Assembly (NCBI RefSeq): GCF_037392515.1
Contig: NC_090280.1
Span: 26,603,118-26,667,117 of the forward strand
Direction of reading: 5' to 3'
DNA length: 64,000 nt
Source: Haliotis asinina
Lineage: Eukaryota; Mollusca; Gastropoda; Lepetellida; Haliotidae
Shown here: piece by piece, positions 36,851 through 46,945 of the stretch
How the letters are laid out: each line of letters begins with the position of its first letter
How positions within the stretch are numbered: the stretch's first letter is position 1
The notes under the pieces: model-generated
What the model was told of the DNA's origin: nothing
Seen by the model: only the letters and a program-made list of their open reading frames with translations
Databases searched by the model: none
Made by a program: the position numbers and the translations under genes

Positions 36851-36993
36851 GACCTCTTTATTCTGTATAGGCGACCTTCGACTTAGATTCTAATGTCGTT
36901 GTCCAGCAAAGCATAATGAAGTTGTACCTCCATAATAAATATCCTCATTCTTCATCTTCTCAACTTCTAGAATGCCGACCAAAGAGGCAACAT
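36851..36993. mobile_element. Foldback MITE-like element, second copy
   Basis: It carries the arm sequences of the 13790-13993 element in the other orientation ('tattctgtatagg', 'tcctcattcttcatcttctc', 'aacttctagaatgcc'). Confidence 0.55.
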
Positions 36994-37427
36994 ACCTTGT
37001 CTATTCAAATACCAAGATGGTTAGCCTTGTATGAAAAACAAGATGCATAACCTATATGATCAGCAAGATGCCAAACGTTGGATGAACTCAAAAACACAAC
37101 CTGCCAAGTCTCTATAAAGACTAGATGCTTATAGTATATGAACAATAACATGCTAAACGTTATATGAGTTCCAAAAATGAAACAACCGTTTGACAAAATA
37201 CTTTCACAACTTAGTGTAATTCGACAAAATAAAGGAGGTAGATTCCCTACTACGTATGAGGGAAGAAAATACTGTCATGAGAATGCTTAAGTAAACTGAT
37301 CGCCTTTGGGGCGAATTATAAGCTATTGCTTCTCTCTCTACGGCCAGTGCACAACCTTGTAGATAAAAACACCAATGAAACCAATGTAACCTTGAGATTC
37401 TCCTGTACTCCCAATTCAACCTCCCAG

Positions 37428-37640
37428 GTCTTGTCTGGCAGCTGAAGATACGCAAGTGTCTTTCATCTTCACTCCTTGAAGCATTGCCTCCCTCCTCCAG
37501 CTCTTCCACATCCATGGTCTTGTCCTGCAGCTGTAGATTCTCAAGGTTCATTCATCTTCACTCCCAGAGGCACTGTCGTCTCTCCTCATCCTCCTGCTCT
37601 TCCACCTCCCATATCTTGTCCGGAAGCTGTCGCCCGGGGG
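37428..37640. repeat. ~89-96-bp tandem repeat over the receptor's 3' end
   Basis: Units start at about 37428, 37517 and 37613, each with 'cttgtc..gcagctg' and 'catcttcactcc'. The uppermost unit lies within the last coding exon of the receptor and contains its stop. The other copies extend into the presumed 3' UTR and still code a similar acidic peptide in one frame. Confidence 0.8.
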
Positions 37641-37761
37641 TGAGGGCGAAGTCAATCTCTTCATATACCACAGGCTCCTCCCTTCTGTGTATGATTGGTT
37701 GGCCGTCGATCAAGGTAGGCGATTCAAGGGCAAGATCGGCGTAGGTCAGACCATCATCATT
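37558..37761 (-). CDS. Receptor tail exon 4: two ITIMs and acidic C-terminus
   Basis: The acceptor AAATTTCAG precedes AATGATGATGG and the phase is 0. The exon codes 67 residues. It opens with NDDGLTYADLAL, whose LTYADL fits the ITIM consensus (I/V/L/S)xYxx(I/V/L) and is the hexapeptide I recall from the SIRP-alpha tail. REEPVVYEEIDF follows as the second ITIM. The exon ends in a Glu-rich stretch and TGA at 37558-37560. Confidence 0.85.
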   Translation of the reverse strand, partial: NDDGLTYADLALESPTLIDGQPIIHRREEPVVYEEIDFALTPGRQLPDKIWEVEEQEDEERRQCLWE

Positions 37762-40700
37762 CTGAAATTTTAACACAACTGCACTTACAAATGTCTAACT
37801 TTTCTATCAGGGGAATTTATTCCATGACTGAACCCAAATCTGCACCTGGTACATTTACTGTTTACAGTTCACTAATGCAGATAATGCTTTCTCTTTGTGT
37901 TCGTAGCAACTTAGAGTCGTTTCGGCATTGTGTCAGCCAATCAGGGACGTCTCTTCCCGGAAGTTGGGAGGATATGTATAATAAACATACCGTTTCGCCA
38001 CAGTTGTTGTATTCGGCAGCGACTGGTCCTGCATAGTCGATTAGAACTGCATTTTCCGACTGGAGACAGCAAACATATGACCTCAACAATATGATGTACT
38101 GAACACATGATATCTTCACACATCTCATTTATTACATTGCATGTGTTGTTCAGGCTCTTGAAATGACTTGTAATGTTAATGCCCATATAAGTCTTGCTTT
38201 TTTATGAGGAACCGAACTTATTGGTAACTTTTGTTTTTGCATTACTTAAATGAATAAGAACATAATGTAACAACGTTGAAATTATTGAAAGAAGTAATAC
38301 TGTCCTTCTGCTAGTGATACGTAAGTTCGTTCTTAATGAAAGAAAAACATTGTTTTAGAACTTGGCCTCGATCTGACAGCTGCGAGCTTTTTGTATTTTT
38401 CTCTTTAAACTACACCCATTCGTGAACTAAGTGATGCTGTTCTGTGTTGACATATGATTTATGACATGTTAGGTTTGCTTTACGCAACACTCAGCAGTTG
38501 ACGTCAATGAATGAACGAGAAAATCAATGGTTTACATAATGAGCATCGATCTTCGCAATTGCAATCATTATCTCGCGAGGTGCGGGGTGGCCTAGTGGAT
38601 AAAGCGTTCGCTCCTCACGCCGAAGGCCCCGGTTCGATTACCCACATTAGTACAATGTAAAAGTCCATTTCTGGAGTTCCCCCGTGGTGATGTTGCAGGA
38701 ATATTGCTGAAAGCGGTGTAAAACCAAACTCACTCACTCACCCATCACCTTACGTTGCCTATTTCGTATCCATGTCTTTACGACACACTGACTGAATGGT
38801 AATAAATTATCTTCCTGTCAGTTTTGTATTGTAGGAAAACAGTTCCAGTACACACTTACCGATGGCCCTGCGCCGGCATAAGCCCTGTTCATGAAGTGTC
38901 TGCATTGAGCCTTCTGTACCGTGGCATAAACATCAGACACTGTGGAAAAGAGAACAAAGCAGATGAACTTAGAAGAGTTGTGTGAGATTGGTACTGAAGC
39001 CTTGATGGGTCATTCGGGGTTTCGCTTTTTTCAACTTATTTCCTTGAATTTTCAAGTTTGTAACTTAATAATTCAACATGAGCATTTGGAAATTAATGAA
39101 AAATGACCCCAGAAGGCTTCTATAGGATGTCAAACTTACAGTAATCTCTTTCAACAAAGACACCTGATGAGTAGGTGTCAAAAACAGCGAGTGTGTGTGC
39201 GAGGTTCGCGAATCTTCGTTAAAGTGATTTTTTGTACATCCGTCAGTGACACTGACGACAGCTTGTGTTAAACACCTATGGTCTGATGCTGACAAATAAA
39301 GAACCTTATTTGGGGATTCGCACCCATAACCATAGTTTCTTTTATGACAGACAAGGACAGCCATTAAACAGGGTGAATGTCAGTGCTCTAGACGGCACCT
39401 CCATCCACACATTGTCACAGAAAATACACAAGGACACACCGCTGAGGTTAAATAGTCAGGACCTAAGATGACGTCATGGCGCGTAGATGACGTCATGGGG
39501 TGTAGATGACGTCATGTATAGATCACCTCAAGTGAGATTTGCTTTACGCCGCTTTTAGCAATATTCCATCAACATCACGGCGGGGACACCGGAAATGGTC
39601 TTCATTAAACCCATATGGAGAATCGAATCCGGATCTTCAGCGTAACTAGCGAACGCTTTATCCACTAGGCTACCTCACCTAAGGTGAGACTCACTGACCA
39701 CAAGGATAGAAAGATGGGCTATACCTTCTCTCCTGCGCCTTCTCTTTTTGTTCACCTTGGCATACAGGTCTGTAGGTAGAAGTATATAGTCAGAAACAAG
39801 TATTACAAGAAGAAATAATATCAATGGTTCTACAGGCCTTTACATCGCACTCAGCAATATACCAGCTATGGCAGCGGGCTGTAACATCGAGCCTCGACCA
39901 GACAACCTCGCGTTTAACATCATGAGCATTGATTTCAGCAACTGGGACATGATACCAGGCATAAATGAAGCAGATAGTCTAACCGTTAATAATTTGTGAA
40001 GAGCATTTGAAATCTACATTTTCACGGGGTAGATTACTTGTATTTGTAGATTCTTAAAGATCTACTTGCAAACGTATCCATTACGTAACAGCTTATCATT
40101 CAATCACCCAATCCTAAACACTGCTTGTCACCCAATCCTAAAAACTCCTTGTCACCCAATCCTAAACACTGCTTGTCACCCAATCCTAAACACTCCTTGT
40201 CACGCAATCCTAAACACTCCTTGTCACCCAATCCTAAACACTGCTTGTCACCCAATCCTAAACACTGCTTGTCACCCATTGCACTCTGTAATCAACAACT
40301 GTGTAATCAGTATTACATTGTACATCAGTAAAGCATTTGTGTGTACATGCATATGAAATTTTGCTTATTATTTATCACAAGGTGTGGCTTGTCAGATAAT
40401 ATGCGACAGCGCATGGTGTTTTTCTCGGTCTGTGGAACATTTGGCCGACCTACAGTTATTCCACTATTTATTCTGCAGTAAACAGCATGCTACCAATAAT
40501 GTGTGTGACGTAGATGAATGAATAAATAAATTTGGATTTACGCCGCTTTTAGCATTCTTTCAGCAATGGCATGGTGGGGGACACCAGAAATGGACTTCGC
40601 ATGTTATACCGAAGTAGGGAATCGAACCCTGACTTCCGGCTTGACGAGAGAACGCTTTAGCTACTGGGCCACCTTTCCTCTCCTTGACACATGAAATGCA

Positions 40701-43700
40701 GCACAAGGACCTTGGTATTACTCGGGTCATGTGTGGCTGATTAACTATAGCGGCTTTTCAGTTGCTTCGTTTGCGAACGGGTGTTTTTCCCAACATGTAG
40801 TTCAAGGTCACTTTATATATCCTGGGGGGTTATCTTCTTCCTAACATTGGAACATAATTCATCTTCCTTGAACACAGGTCCTATCTTCCGGGCAAGCCGG
40901 GAGATAATAATATTCCATGAATGATTTCCAAATAATCAAGTTGATTAGAAACAAACATCAAGTACAAGGAATTTGATACAAATACAAGTACGTGGCGTGT
41001 GGCGGTTAGGTGGAGGTAGAAGTTGGAAAGGGGAGGGGCATGTGGCGATTGGGTTGGGGTTGGGATGGCGCGTCGCGGTTGGATGGAGGTGGAGGTTGGA
41101 GTGTCGTGTGGCACTTGGGTGGGAGTAGGGATTGGGAGTTCTATTACTTGTGGGGTGTTGCTGCACACATAAAGTTCAATAAACTGACCTTGAGTAATGG
41201 CGACGAAAAGTTTTACATGAAATCTGTGAGCATAACTTATTAAGTTTGATACAAATCCAGCCTCCCCCTGCTTCTTCTTGTGCGACTTGATGTATAATGG
41301 CGTTCGCGTCATCTCCCGATACAATGCTTAAATTACATGTATCACGTTATATGTGACCACTGACTGTGTCACTGTTACTAGACATATCCTATCCAGATGC
41401 CATAAGCACTACTTTCAATTATCCGTTTGTTTGTTGCGCTCAGCATACCGAACCCGGGTCTTCGGCATAACAGGGCGGTGGGGTAACTGCTAGCTTGTGG
41501 TTAGTGCGTTCGATCGTTACGGCGAAAATGCGGATTTGATTCCTCACTTGAGTACAATGTGTCCATTTCTGGTGTAGCCCAGATATTTTTGGAATGTCGC
41601 TAAAACTAAACTCACTTTCCTCGATCTGACTAAAAATCTCTGGACTATCTCACGCCCCTACGAACAATGAATGCATTACATTCATACAATCTGCAAGGGT
41701 TACGAATAAGTGCTGATCGCATGCGCCGATACACTTTGCAAGATTTCACATGCTTACCACTGGGATCTTGTTGCAATTGTGCTTCGTTGTCAGCCATACT
41801 GCGGTCTCCAGCTCTGAAAGACATGCATGAGGTGAAGGATTAAGCAGTTCATATCATTACGCGGCATACACCAGTCTGCAAAGTTGTGCTTCGAAAAGAC
41901 CAGCCTTTAATTAGTTAGCTGCCAACGCTGATATTACCTACCTGAGCCTACCTGATAACAACTTCTGTGATTATCTTGAACTTGTAATGCTCATCTTGAA
42001 AGTACAAACGACAATGCTAATCCTGTATCGTTTCTTTTCACTACCTTACCTTATGAGAGAAACACTTAACCGTATTTTGTAGGAGTAGCTCTGTACCTTA
42101 ACTTGAAGGAGTAAAACTGTATCTTAACTTGTAAAAGTAACTTTGCACCTTAACTTGTAGGAGTAAAACCGTACCTTAACTTTTAGGAGTAAAACTGTAC
42201 CTTAACTTGAAGGAGTAAAACTGTACCTTAACTTGTAAAAGTAACTTTGCACCTTAACTTGTAGGAGTAAAACTATACCTTAACTTGTAGGAGTAAAACT
42301 GTACCTTAACTTGTAGGAGTAAAACTGTACCTTAACTTGTAGGGGTAAATCTAAAGCTGAACTTGTAGGAGTAAAACTGTACCTTAACTTGTAGGAGTAA
42401 AACTGTACCTTAACTTGTAGGAGTAAAACTGTACCTTAACTTGTAGGAGTAAAACTGTACCTTAACTTGTAGGAGTAAAACTGTACCTTAACTTGTAGGG
42501 GTAAATCTAAAGCTGAACTTGTAGGAGTAAAACTGTACCTTAACACATGTGAGTGACCCTATACCTTAACTTGTCTGAGTAACCCTGAACCTGTAGGGCT
42601 AAACCTGTACCTTAACTCGTACATATGTAAACGCTGTGGTCTTCTCATTGTTCTTGAAATGATATACTGACAACAGATACCTGCTATTGGGTGTCCTCAC
42701 CTGTACACTTTACCTCCTGAAACAGATAAAACATACCCTAGTGTAATCACTACTAATGCAAATTTTCATTCAGAAAGGATTCAGTTGCACTTACTGTAAT
42801 TGTAAAAAATGACGAGATGCATAACAGGATATACGATAGCAGCATAATTCATATTTATTGTATCACCACATTGACGATACCTTTCTTGATCCTGCTTCTT
42901 CGGAAAACGACGGCGACGATGACGAAAGCGATGACGACAATAAGGACAGAACAGACGGCAGCCACAGGTACGATGAAATCGACACCAGATTCAGTTACCT
43001 CACGTGCTGCAACATTCACTATACTAAATAGCAGCTTTCCTTTGATTCAATATACATACAACATATGGTGTAAGATCACACTGAAATGTGTTCAAATGGA
43101 CGCAAGTGTCGCAAATGTCAGGATTTATTGGAACTCGAATTATATAAATGATGTATGTAATAGAGGAAATATAAATTGTTTTGTTCTCCTCGGTTCAGAT
43201 ATGATTTATTTTGCTTTTGAAGAATCTGAGAGTGGAGAATCACGCTGACTTGATGTCATATCATCAGATCAATAGTCAAGATTGACCCCTGAGCTATATT
43301 ACGAGTTTGAATAAACACTTGTCCAGAATCTCTGTGTGTTTTGAGAAATTTGAAGGCAGTAAAAACTTAAACAATCATTACATGTCTCATTCAAATATAA
43401 TTTTAAATGTTGCATATTCTAAAGTGTGTTTCCGGAATGTGTGGAGGCCTTACTGAAGACCTCCAGTGTCAGGTTCCGCGATGCACTGCCATGGCTGTTG
43501 TTGACGTGACACGTGTACTGTCCAGACACAGACACATATACAGCTGGTATAGACAACACAGCCTTCCTGTGTCCTGTAATCACCACCTGTCTGGATGTGT
43601 CCCACCAGGTTACAGTGCAGGCAGGGTTACAGTCAGCAGAACATCTCACTGTTATGGGTTTCCCTTCTTCTACCTCCAGCTTGTCCCTTGTGCCGTCAAA

Positions 43701-45730
43701 CTGTATCTGGTCAGGTCCATCTGCAATGCATGTGAGATGATCAGAAATAATAATTTGAAATTTTCTTCTATCATACCACCTTATACTAGTATCTAGATTC
43801 AAGATGATAATGAAACTAATGAAGAATGTTTTTTTTATTATAACTAGAATTTTAGCCTCGTGTCTACTGATATCACCCTCGTTCATTACGATAAAAATAT
43901 CTTCGGAAAGCCTTTGTAACTTTATCAGCTCGTGTTTATATAATTGATATCAGTAGACACGAAGGTGATAGTCTTTATTTATGCGTATACGTGAAGACTA
44001 ACTGCAACAGAGGACATGGCGTGGTGATGAATCGGATCGGACCCCATAGCTCGGGTCTTTGAGAAAATCCGTTTCAGGAAGTTTGTAGTTTCTGAGTTAT
44101 AAGCGGATGGGCAAGCTTCATGTTCCCCTGAAGTTTAGGCATCAAACGTTGATAGTGACAACATGTAGAGTAGAATCAGATTTTCTGAGTACTGTATATG
44201 AAGAAACATCTAGCTTCTGTTATTGTTTCAATATTAATCAACCTGAACCTACATAAAACATTGAGTGTGTATCCCTGACTCCAGTCTGACAGTAGTCCTT
44301 CTTCTCCAGATTGACACGAGTACACTCCCTTGTCCTCCTTGGTGACGTAGTCTATGGTCAGGAATTGTCCGTCCACGTGCACTCTGTTGTCTACACTGCT
44401 GTCTACACTCCTGTTGTTTCTCCTCCAGGTGTAGGACGTGGTCAGAGTATACGGGTACAGGGACTGGTCTGTAGGAAGACTCCGGGAGGTTGTGGAGCAG
44501 GTCAAGTTCACAGGATCACCGGATACAGTGTCTGCAGCAGTCGTGATGATGTTCGGTTCTGATGGTTTCCCTGTGAAAAGATGAATGGAAGTGGTTGTAA
44601 TTTTGCTCTTAGTCTTATTAATTATTAATAACACATATGAATATGTACTATAGAGTCAGTGACATTCAGTCACCATATGCCAGAATGTCGTTTGAACGAA
44701 AAGTTTATTTGAATTGATCTTAGTGAACGTCATCCCGACATATGTTCTATCCATGCCCAAGGAAGTAATAACGTGTCTGTGGATGGATAATGAATGTAGT
44801 GAGGCAGAATCGCTGACCACATCCGTGATAATGTCCATAAAACGTCTGCACGGAGAAAGGATGGTCAGGTCTTATAAAGCGTCTGCACGGAGACAAGGTC
44901 AGGTGTTATAAAGCGTCTGCACGTAGAGAGGATGGTCAGGTGATATAAAACGTCTGTAGTGAGAGGGGGAAGGCAGGTGTTACAAAACGTCTGTAGTGAG
45001 AGGGGGAAGGCAGGTGTTACAAAACGTCTGTAAGGAGAAAGGAAGGTCAGGTGTCATAAAACACAAGCAACACCTTCATGAAAGTGCCATGGAAGAAGAT
45101 TGGCCAGTGTCATAGTATACCCTTCAACAGTCATAAGATATATTTCATCTGGATTCTTTTACAGGATGAAGCTTTATAGCTTCATCGCTAACGTAATTAG
45201 TTCTTGCAATGACATCTGTGTAAACGACATTAAACTATAATGCTATAATGATAAAACTTCCTTTGTAAGTATGGATGATTATTTCGCAGATTATCTGCCC
45301 GTGACCGCCATATTTCTATCAATGTGTCTCAAAAACTAGCTTTTGGCGCGGAGTTTCTATTTGGTGCTCACATTATCTTCACACTTACGCAGTACAAAAA
45401 GAAGTTGAGTCCCGGGAGACACGTCACTGTTATGAGTGGTTAAGCTGTAGACTCCGGCGTCCTGTACGTCAACACTGTGGAATATGAGCATGACTTGCTT
45501 TCCCCCCTCCAGGGATGTACTGACATTCAGCTGAATCCTCGCCCCGTTCTGTGTGTGTGTGTTGACAGTAGCAGACAGAAGCTTATTTTCATCCACAATG
45601 AACAGGACAGTGGAACCAGATCTGTTGTTGTATGTGATAGATTTTATCTTAAAATCCGTAACTGACTGACTGACACTCCAGGTCATGTTGACATTTTGTC
45701 CGACACGGGCCACAGTGTTGGTATCAGAAG
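37558..45730 (-). CDS. Ig-superfamily transmembrane receptor with ITIMs
   Basis: Eight exons, listed 5' to 3' on the minus strand: Ig1 45730-45389, Ig2 44570-44253, Ig3 43720-43454, transmembrane 43018 (or 43006)-42881, tail 41811-41758, 38939-38860, 38059-37991 and 37761-37558 (stop TGA). Every junction has AG/GT and the phases match (1-1 through the first tail exon, then 1-0, 0-0, 0-stop). About 485 residues result without the leader. The layout is three extracellular Ig-like domains, one membrane span followed by FRRSRIKK, and a tail of roughly 135 residues. The tail has LTYADL and VVYEEI with their tyrosines 26 residues apart, plus DVYATV and EYNNC. Two ITIMs at such spacing are known to recruit SHP-type phosphatases, so an inhibitory role at the plasma membrane is inferred. 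The leader exon should lie above 45730 and was not found. Introns hold SINEs and minisatellites. The species' name for the gene is unknown to me. Confidence 0.85.
37991..38059 (-). CDS. Receptor tail exon 3
   Basis: 69 bases, phase 0-0, between CTGTCTCCAG and GTATGT. It codes 23 residues including LIDYAGPV and EYNNC. YNN fits the YxN pattern bound by the Grb2 SH2 domain, so the tail may carry adaptor sites as well as ITIMs. Confidence 0.8.
38580..38748 (+). mobile_element. tRNA-derived SINE in a receptor intron
   Basis: 'gtgcggggtggcctagtgga', 'ggccccggttcgattaccca' and 'aggaatattgctgaaagcgg', then an ACTC tail. It lies antisense in the intron between the second and third tail exons. Confidence 0.85.
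38860..38939 (-). CDS. Receptor tail exon 2
   Basis: 80 bases, entered in phase 1 and left in phase 0, between CTTTTCCACAG and GTAAGT. It codes about 26 residues including SDVYATVQKAQ. YATV resembles an ITIM but has Asp at -2. A second tyrosine lies in NRAYAGAG. Confidence 0.8.
39469..39514. promoter_or_regulatory. Three TGACGTCA palindromes at 19-bp spacing
   Basis: TGACGTCA at 39469-39476, 39488-39495 and 39507-39514, each inside a 19-bp unit (gtagatgacgtcatgg-like). The octamer is the consensus CREB/ATF site. The location is a receptor intron; function is unknown. Confidence 0.4.
39533..39685 (-). mobile_element. tRNA-derived SINE in a receptor intron
   Basis: The inverted family sequence runs 'ttacgccgcttttagcaata' to 'ccactaggctacctcacc'. 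Confidence 0.85.
39836..39975 (-). mobile_element. SINE, second family, diverged
   Basis: Inverted: 'cgcactcagcaatataccag', 'aacatcatgagcattgattt' and 'caactgggacatgatacc' match the 57017-57280 family. Confidence 0.65.
40098..40280. repeat. 24-bp minisatellite
   Basis: About eight units of 'cacccaatcctaaacactgc' plus ttgt. The period is divisible by three, so repetitive frames (HCLSPNPK-like) appear, but they have no coding support. It lies in a receptor intron. Confidence 0.9.
40521..40680 (-). mobile_element. tRNA-derived SINE in a receptor intron
   Basis: Inverted 'tttacgccgcttttagcatt' to 'gaatcgaaccctgacttccg' and 'gctactgggccacctttcc'. Confidence 0.8.
40990..41140. repeat. G-rich degenerate repeat
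   Basis: Irregular 'tggcggttaggtggaggt' and 'gggttggggttgggatgg' units, about 30 bp apart. G-rich on the plus strand. Confidence 0.6.
41472..41622 (+). mobile_element. tRNA-derived SINE, diverged
   Basis: 'agggcggtggggtaactgct' to 'gaatgtcgctaaaactaaac'. A reversed scrap of the family ('gaacccgggtcttcggcata') abuts it at about 41450. Confidence 0.7.
41758..41811 (-). CDS. Receptor tail exon 1 (juxtamembrane)
   Basis: 54 bases, phase 1-1, with donor GTAAGC. The acceptor is read as TTTCAGAG before CTGGAGACC, which keeps a polar frame (GDRSMADNEAQLQQDPS). Using the AG two bases earlier would shift the frame. No tyrosines. Confidence 0.7.
42070..42625. repeat. 26-bp minisatellite in a receptor intron
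   Basis: About 21 units of 'aacttgtaggagtaaaactg' plus tacctt, many identical. A higher-order variant ('gggtaaatctaaagctg') appears at two places about 150 bases apart. Confidence 0.9.
42881..43018 (-). CDS. Receptor transmembrane exon
   Basis: It codes a short stalk (AAREVTESG), a hydrophobic span of about 25 residues beginning VDFIVPVAAVCSVLIVVIAF, and the basic stop-transfer FRRSRIKK. The donor is AAAG|GTATCG. The start is either after TATAG at 43019 (138 bases) or after TTGCAG at 43007 (126 bases); both keep phase 1. The antisense plus-strand frame is a shadow. Confidence 0.8.
43454..43720 (-). CDS. Receptor Ig domain 3
   Basis: 267 bases, phase 1-1, acceptor GCATTGCAG, donor TTCA|GTAAGG. 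It is a C2-type Ig domain. The B-strand Cys is in ITVRC, followed by extra cysteines in DCNPAC, then TVTWW; the F strand is SGQYTCHV. N-glycosylation sites are possible at NNS and NLT. Confidence 0.9.
43858..43962. repeat. Hairpin with perfect 18-bp arms
   Basis: TCGTGTCTACTGATATCA (43858-43875) and its exact inverse (43945-43962), loop 69 bases. It lies in the intron between Ig2 and Ig3 and is probably a small foldback element. Confidence 0.75.
44253..44570 (-). CDS. Receptor Ig domain 2
   Basis: 318 bases, phase 1-1, acceptor CTTTTCACAG, donor TTAT|GTAGGT. It is a canonical Ig domain: VNLTC in the B strand, SYTWRRNN in the C strand, EDKGVYSC in the F strand and GYTLNVL in the G strand. Confidence 0.9.
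44830..45062. repeat. ~36-bp minisatellite in a receptor intron
   Basis: About six units containing 'aaaacgtctgtagtgagagg' and 'ggcaggtgttac'. It lies between Ig1 and Ig2. Confidence 0.85.
45389..45730 (-). CDS. Receptor Ig-like domain 1
   Basis: 342 bases, phase 1-1, acceptor CATGTTTCAG, donor CTGC|GTAAGT. It has the Ig pattern (NMTW in the B strand, FHSVDVQDAGVY before the F strand, TQLLFVL in the G strand). The two usual disulfide cysteines are absent: the B strand reads NVNMTW and the F strand AGVYSL. It is the membrane-distal domain among those found, and it has a broken paralogue at 2625-3102. Confidence 0.85.
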
Positions 45731-46497
45731 CTGAAACATGTCAGCATAATTAGTACACGATACAGAAAAGAAACATAAAGGCCAACTTTGAAAAATAAAT
45801 ACGCGTAACTGCATATTTGATCCAATTTGATTGATACAAAGATGACATTATGGTGATAGTCACATCATGGCAATGCTAATTGCCCTGTCGTAAGATGCCC
45901 ACTCAGTGAGCTGTCGATCATCACTTCTCTGTACTACTGTGTGGATTTCTCTGCCATTCTTCCCACAATGCACTGTAAACGTGTTTCAGTCTGATGTTGA
46001 CCTCGATGCAAACACTAAGATGTTGTATCGGATCTCTTTCGTTTGAAAAATATGGTCCCTGCACCAGTTCCCTGAACCGCCACCCTGTAGATCTTCCCAA
46101 GCAGGGTATGATTCCCCACACTATCACACTTTCGACACAAAACCTGTCGACCTGTCGAAAAGTGCTTAATACCTTCATTTGACCTCAGACGACAGGCTAC
46201 CATCAGTTTCAGCATTGAGGGAGAATTCACGAATCATCATTGCTCCAGACTCGCCATTTTCTCCATACCTGCAAGGTGTTGCTCCATGCTACACGTCGGC
46301 GTCGTCGGCACAGACTTCTCAGCATAGGAACAAATACTTTGGTGTCTGATTTCATGCTGTTTGGTCGGTCAACAGCACATACCATGCACACGTCGAGCAG
46401 TGTCAGCAGTGGTAGATGGATGGCGGTGAGGTAGATGAAAGACATGAATGTTGCGATATTTTGCAAGATTGGGGACTCTTCTCTACCACTTCTCGGG

Positions 46498-46541
46498 TGC
46501 GTGAGTGCGTGAGTGCGTGAGTGCGTGAGTGCGTGAGTGCT
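46498..46541. repeat. 8-bp tandem repeat (GTGAGTGC)n
   Basis: About five exact units. It inflates a 111-codon minus-strand frame. Confidence 0.9.
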
Positions 46542-46789
46542 TGCTTTGAAACTTAGTGTCACGTCGCGGTCGGCAATATTGCATCAATATCGTGACGAGA
46601 ACAATTTAATTTATATTTATTATCTATTAAAATCAATACATTTAGAACGTAAGAGCTGCCATCAAAGGACAGTACAAATATCACACATCGTAATTTAAAC
46701 TGGTACGCTATCATGGAAATAATCACTAGAGACAACAGTACTATGAAAAAGGCCATAGATCACCAGCATCTGAACGTTGATCACTAGGG

Positions 46790-46945
46790 ACGAATGAGTG
46801 AGTGAGTGAGTGAGTGAGTGAGTTTTGCGCCGCGTTTCGCAATATTTCAGCAACTGCGGGGAACACCTGAAATGGGCTTCACACATTGTTCCAATGTTAG
46901 GAATCGAACCCGCATCGAATGTTTTATCCACAAGGTTACACCACA
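46790..46945 (-). mobile_element. tRNA-derived SINE with (GTGA)n tail
   Basis: (GAGT)n at 46794-46824, then the inverted core 'cgccgcgtttcgcaatattt', 'ggaatcgaacccgcatc' and a diverged head. Confidence 0.8.

Noticed and set aside
37204-37551. Separate 115-codon minus-strand gene below the receptor
   Set aside because: It is the downstream continuation of the tandem repeat that contains the receptor's C-terminus, so it is treated as 3' UTR.
40066-40356. Repetitive protein-coding frame over the 24-bp repeat
   Set aside because: The period divisible by three keeps two frames open. It lies antisense in a receptor intron with no leader or splice support.
46227-46562. 111-codon minus-strand frame
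   Set aside because: Partly built on the (GTGAGTGC)n repeat. The rest has no domain I recognise and no exon borders in phase with the receptor.
46559-46756. Minus-strand frame starting MAFFIVLLSLVIISMIAYQ as the receptor's signal peptide
   Set aside because: Hydrophobic enough, but there is no usable donor in phase 1 and the sequence overlaps a SINE-like remnant (46555-46610).
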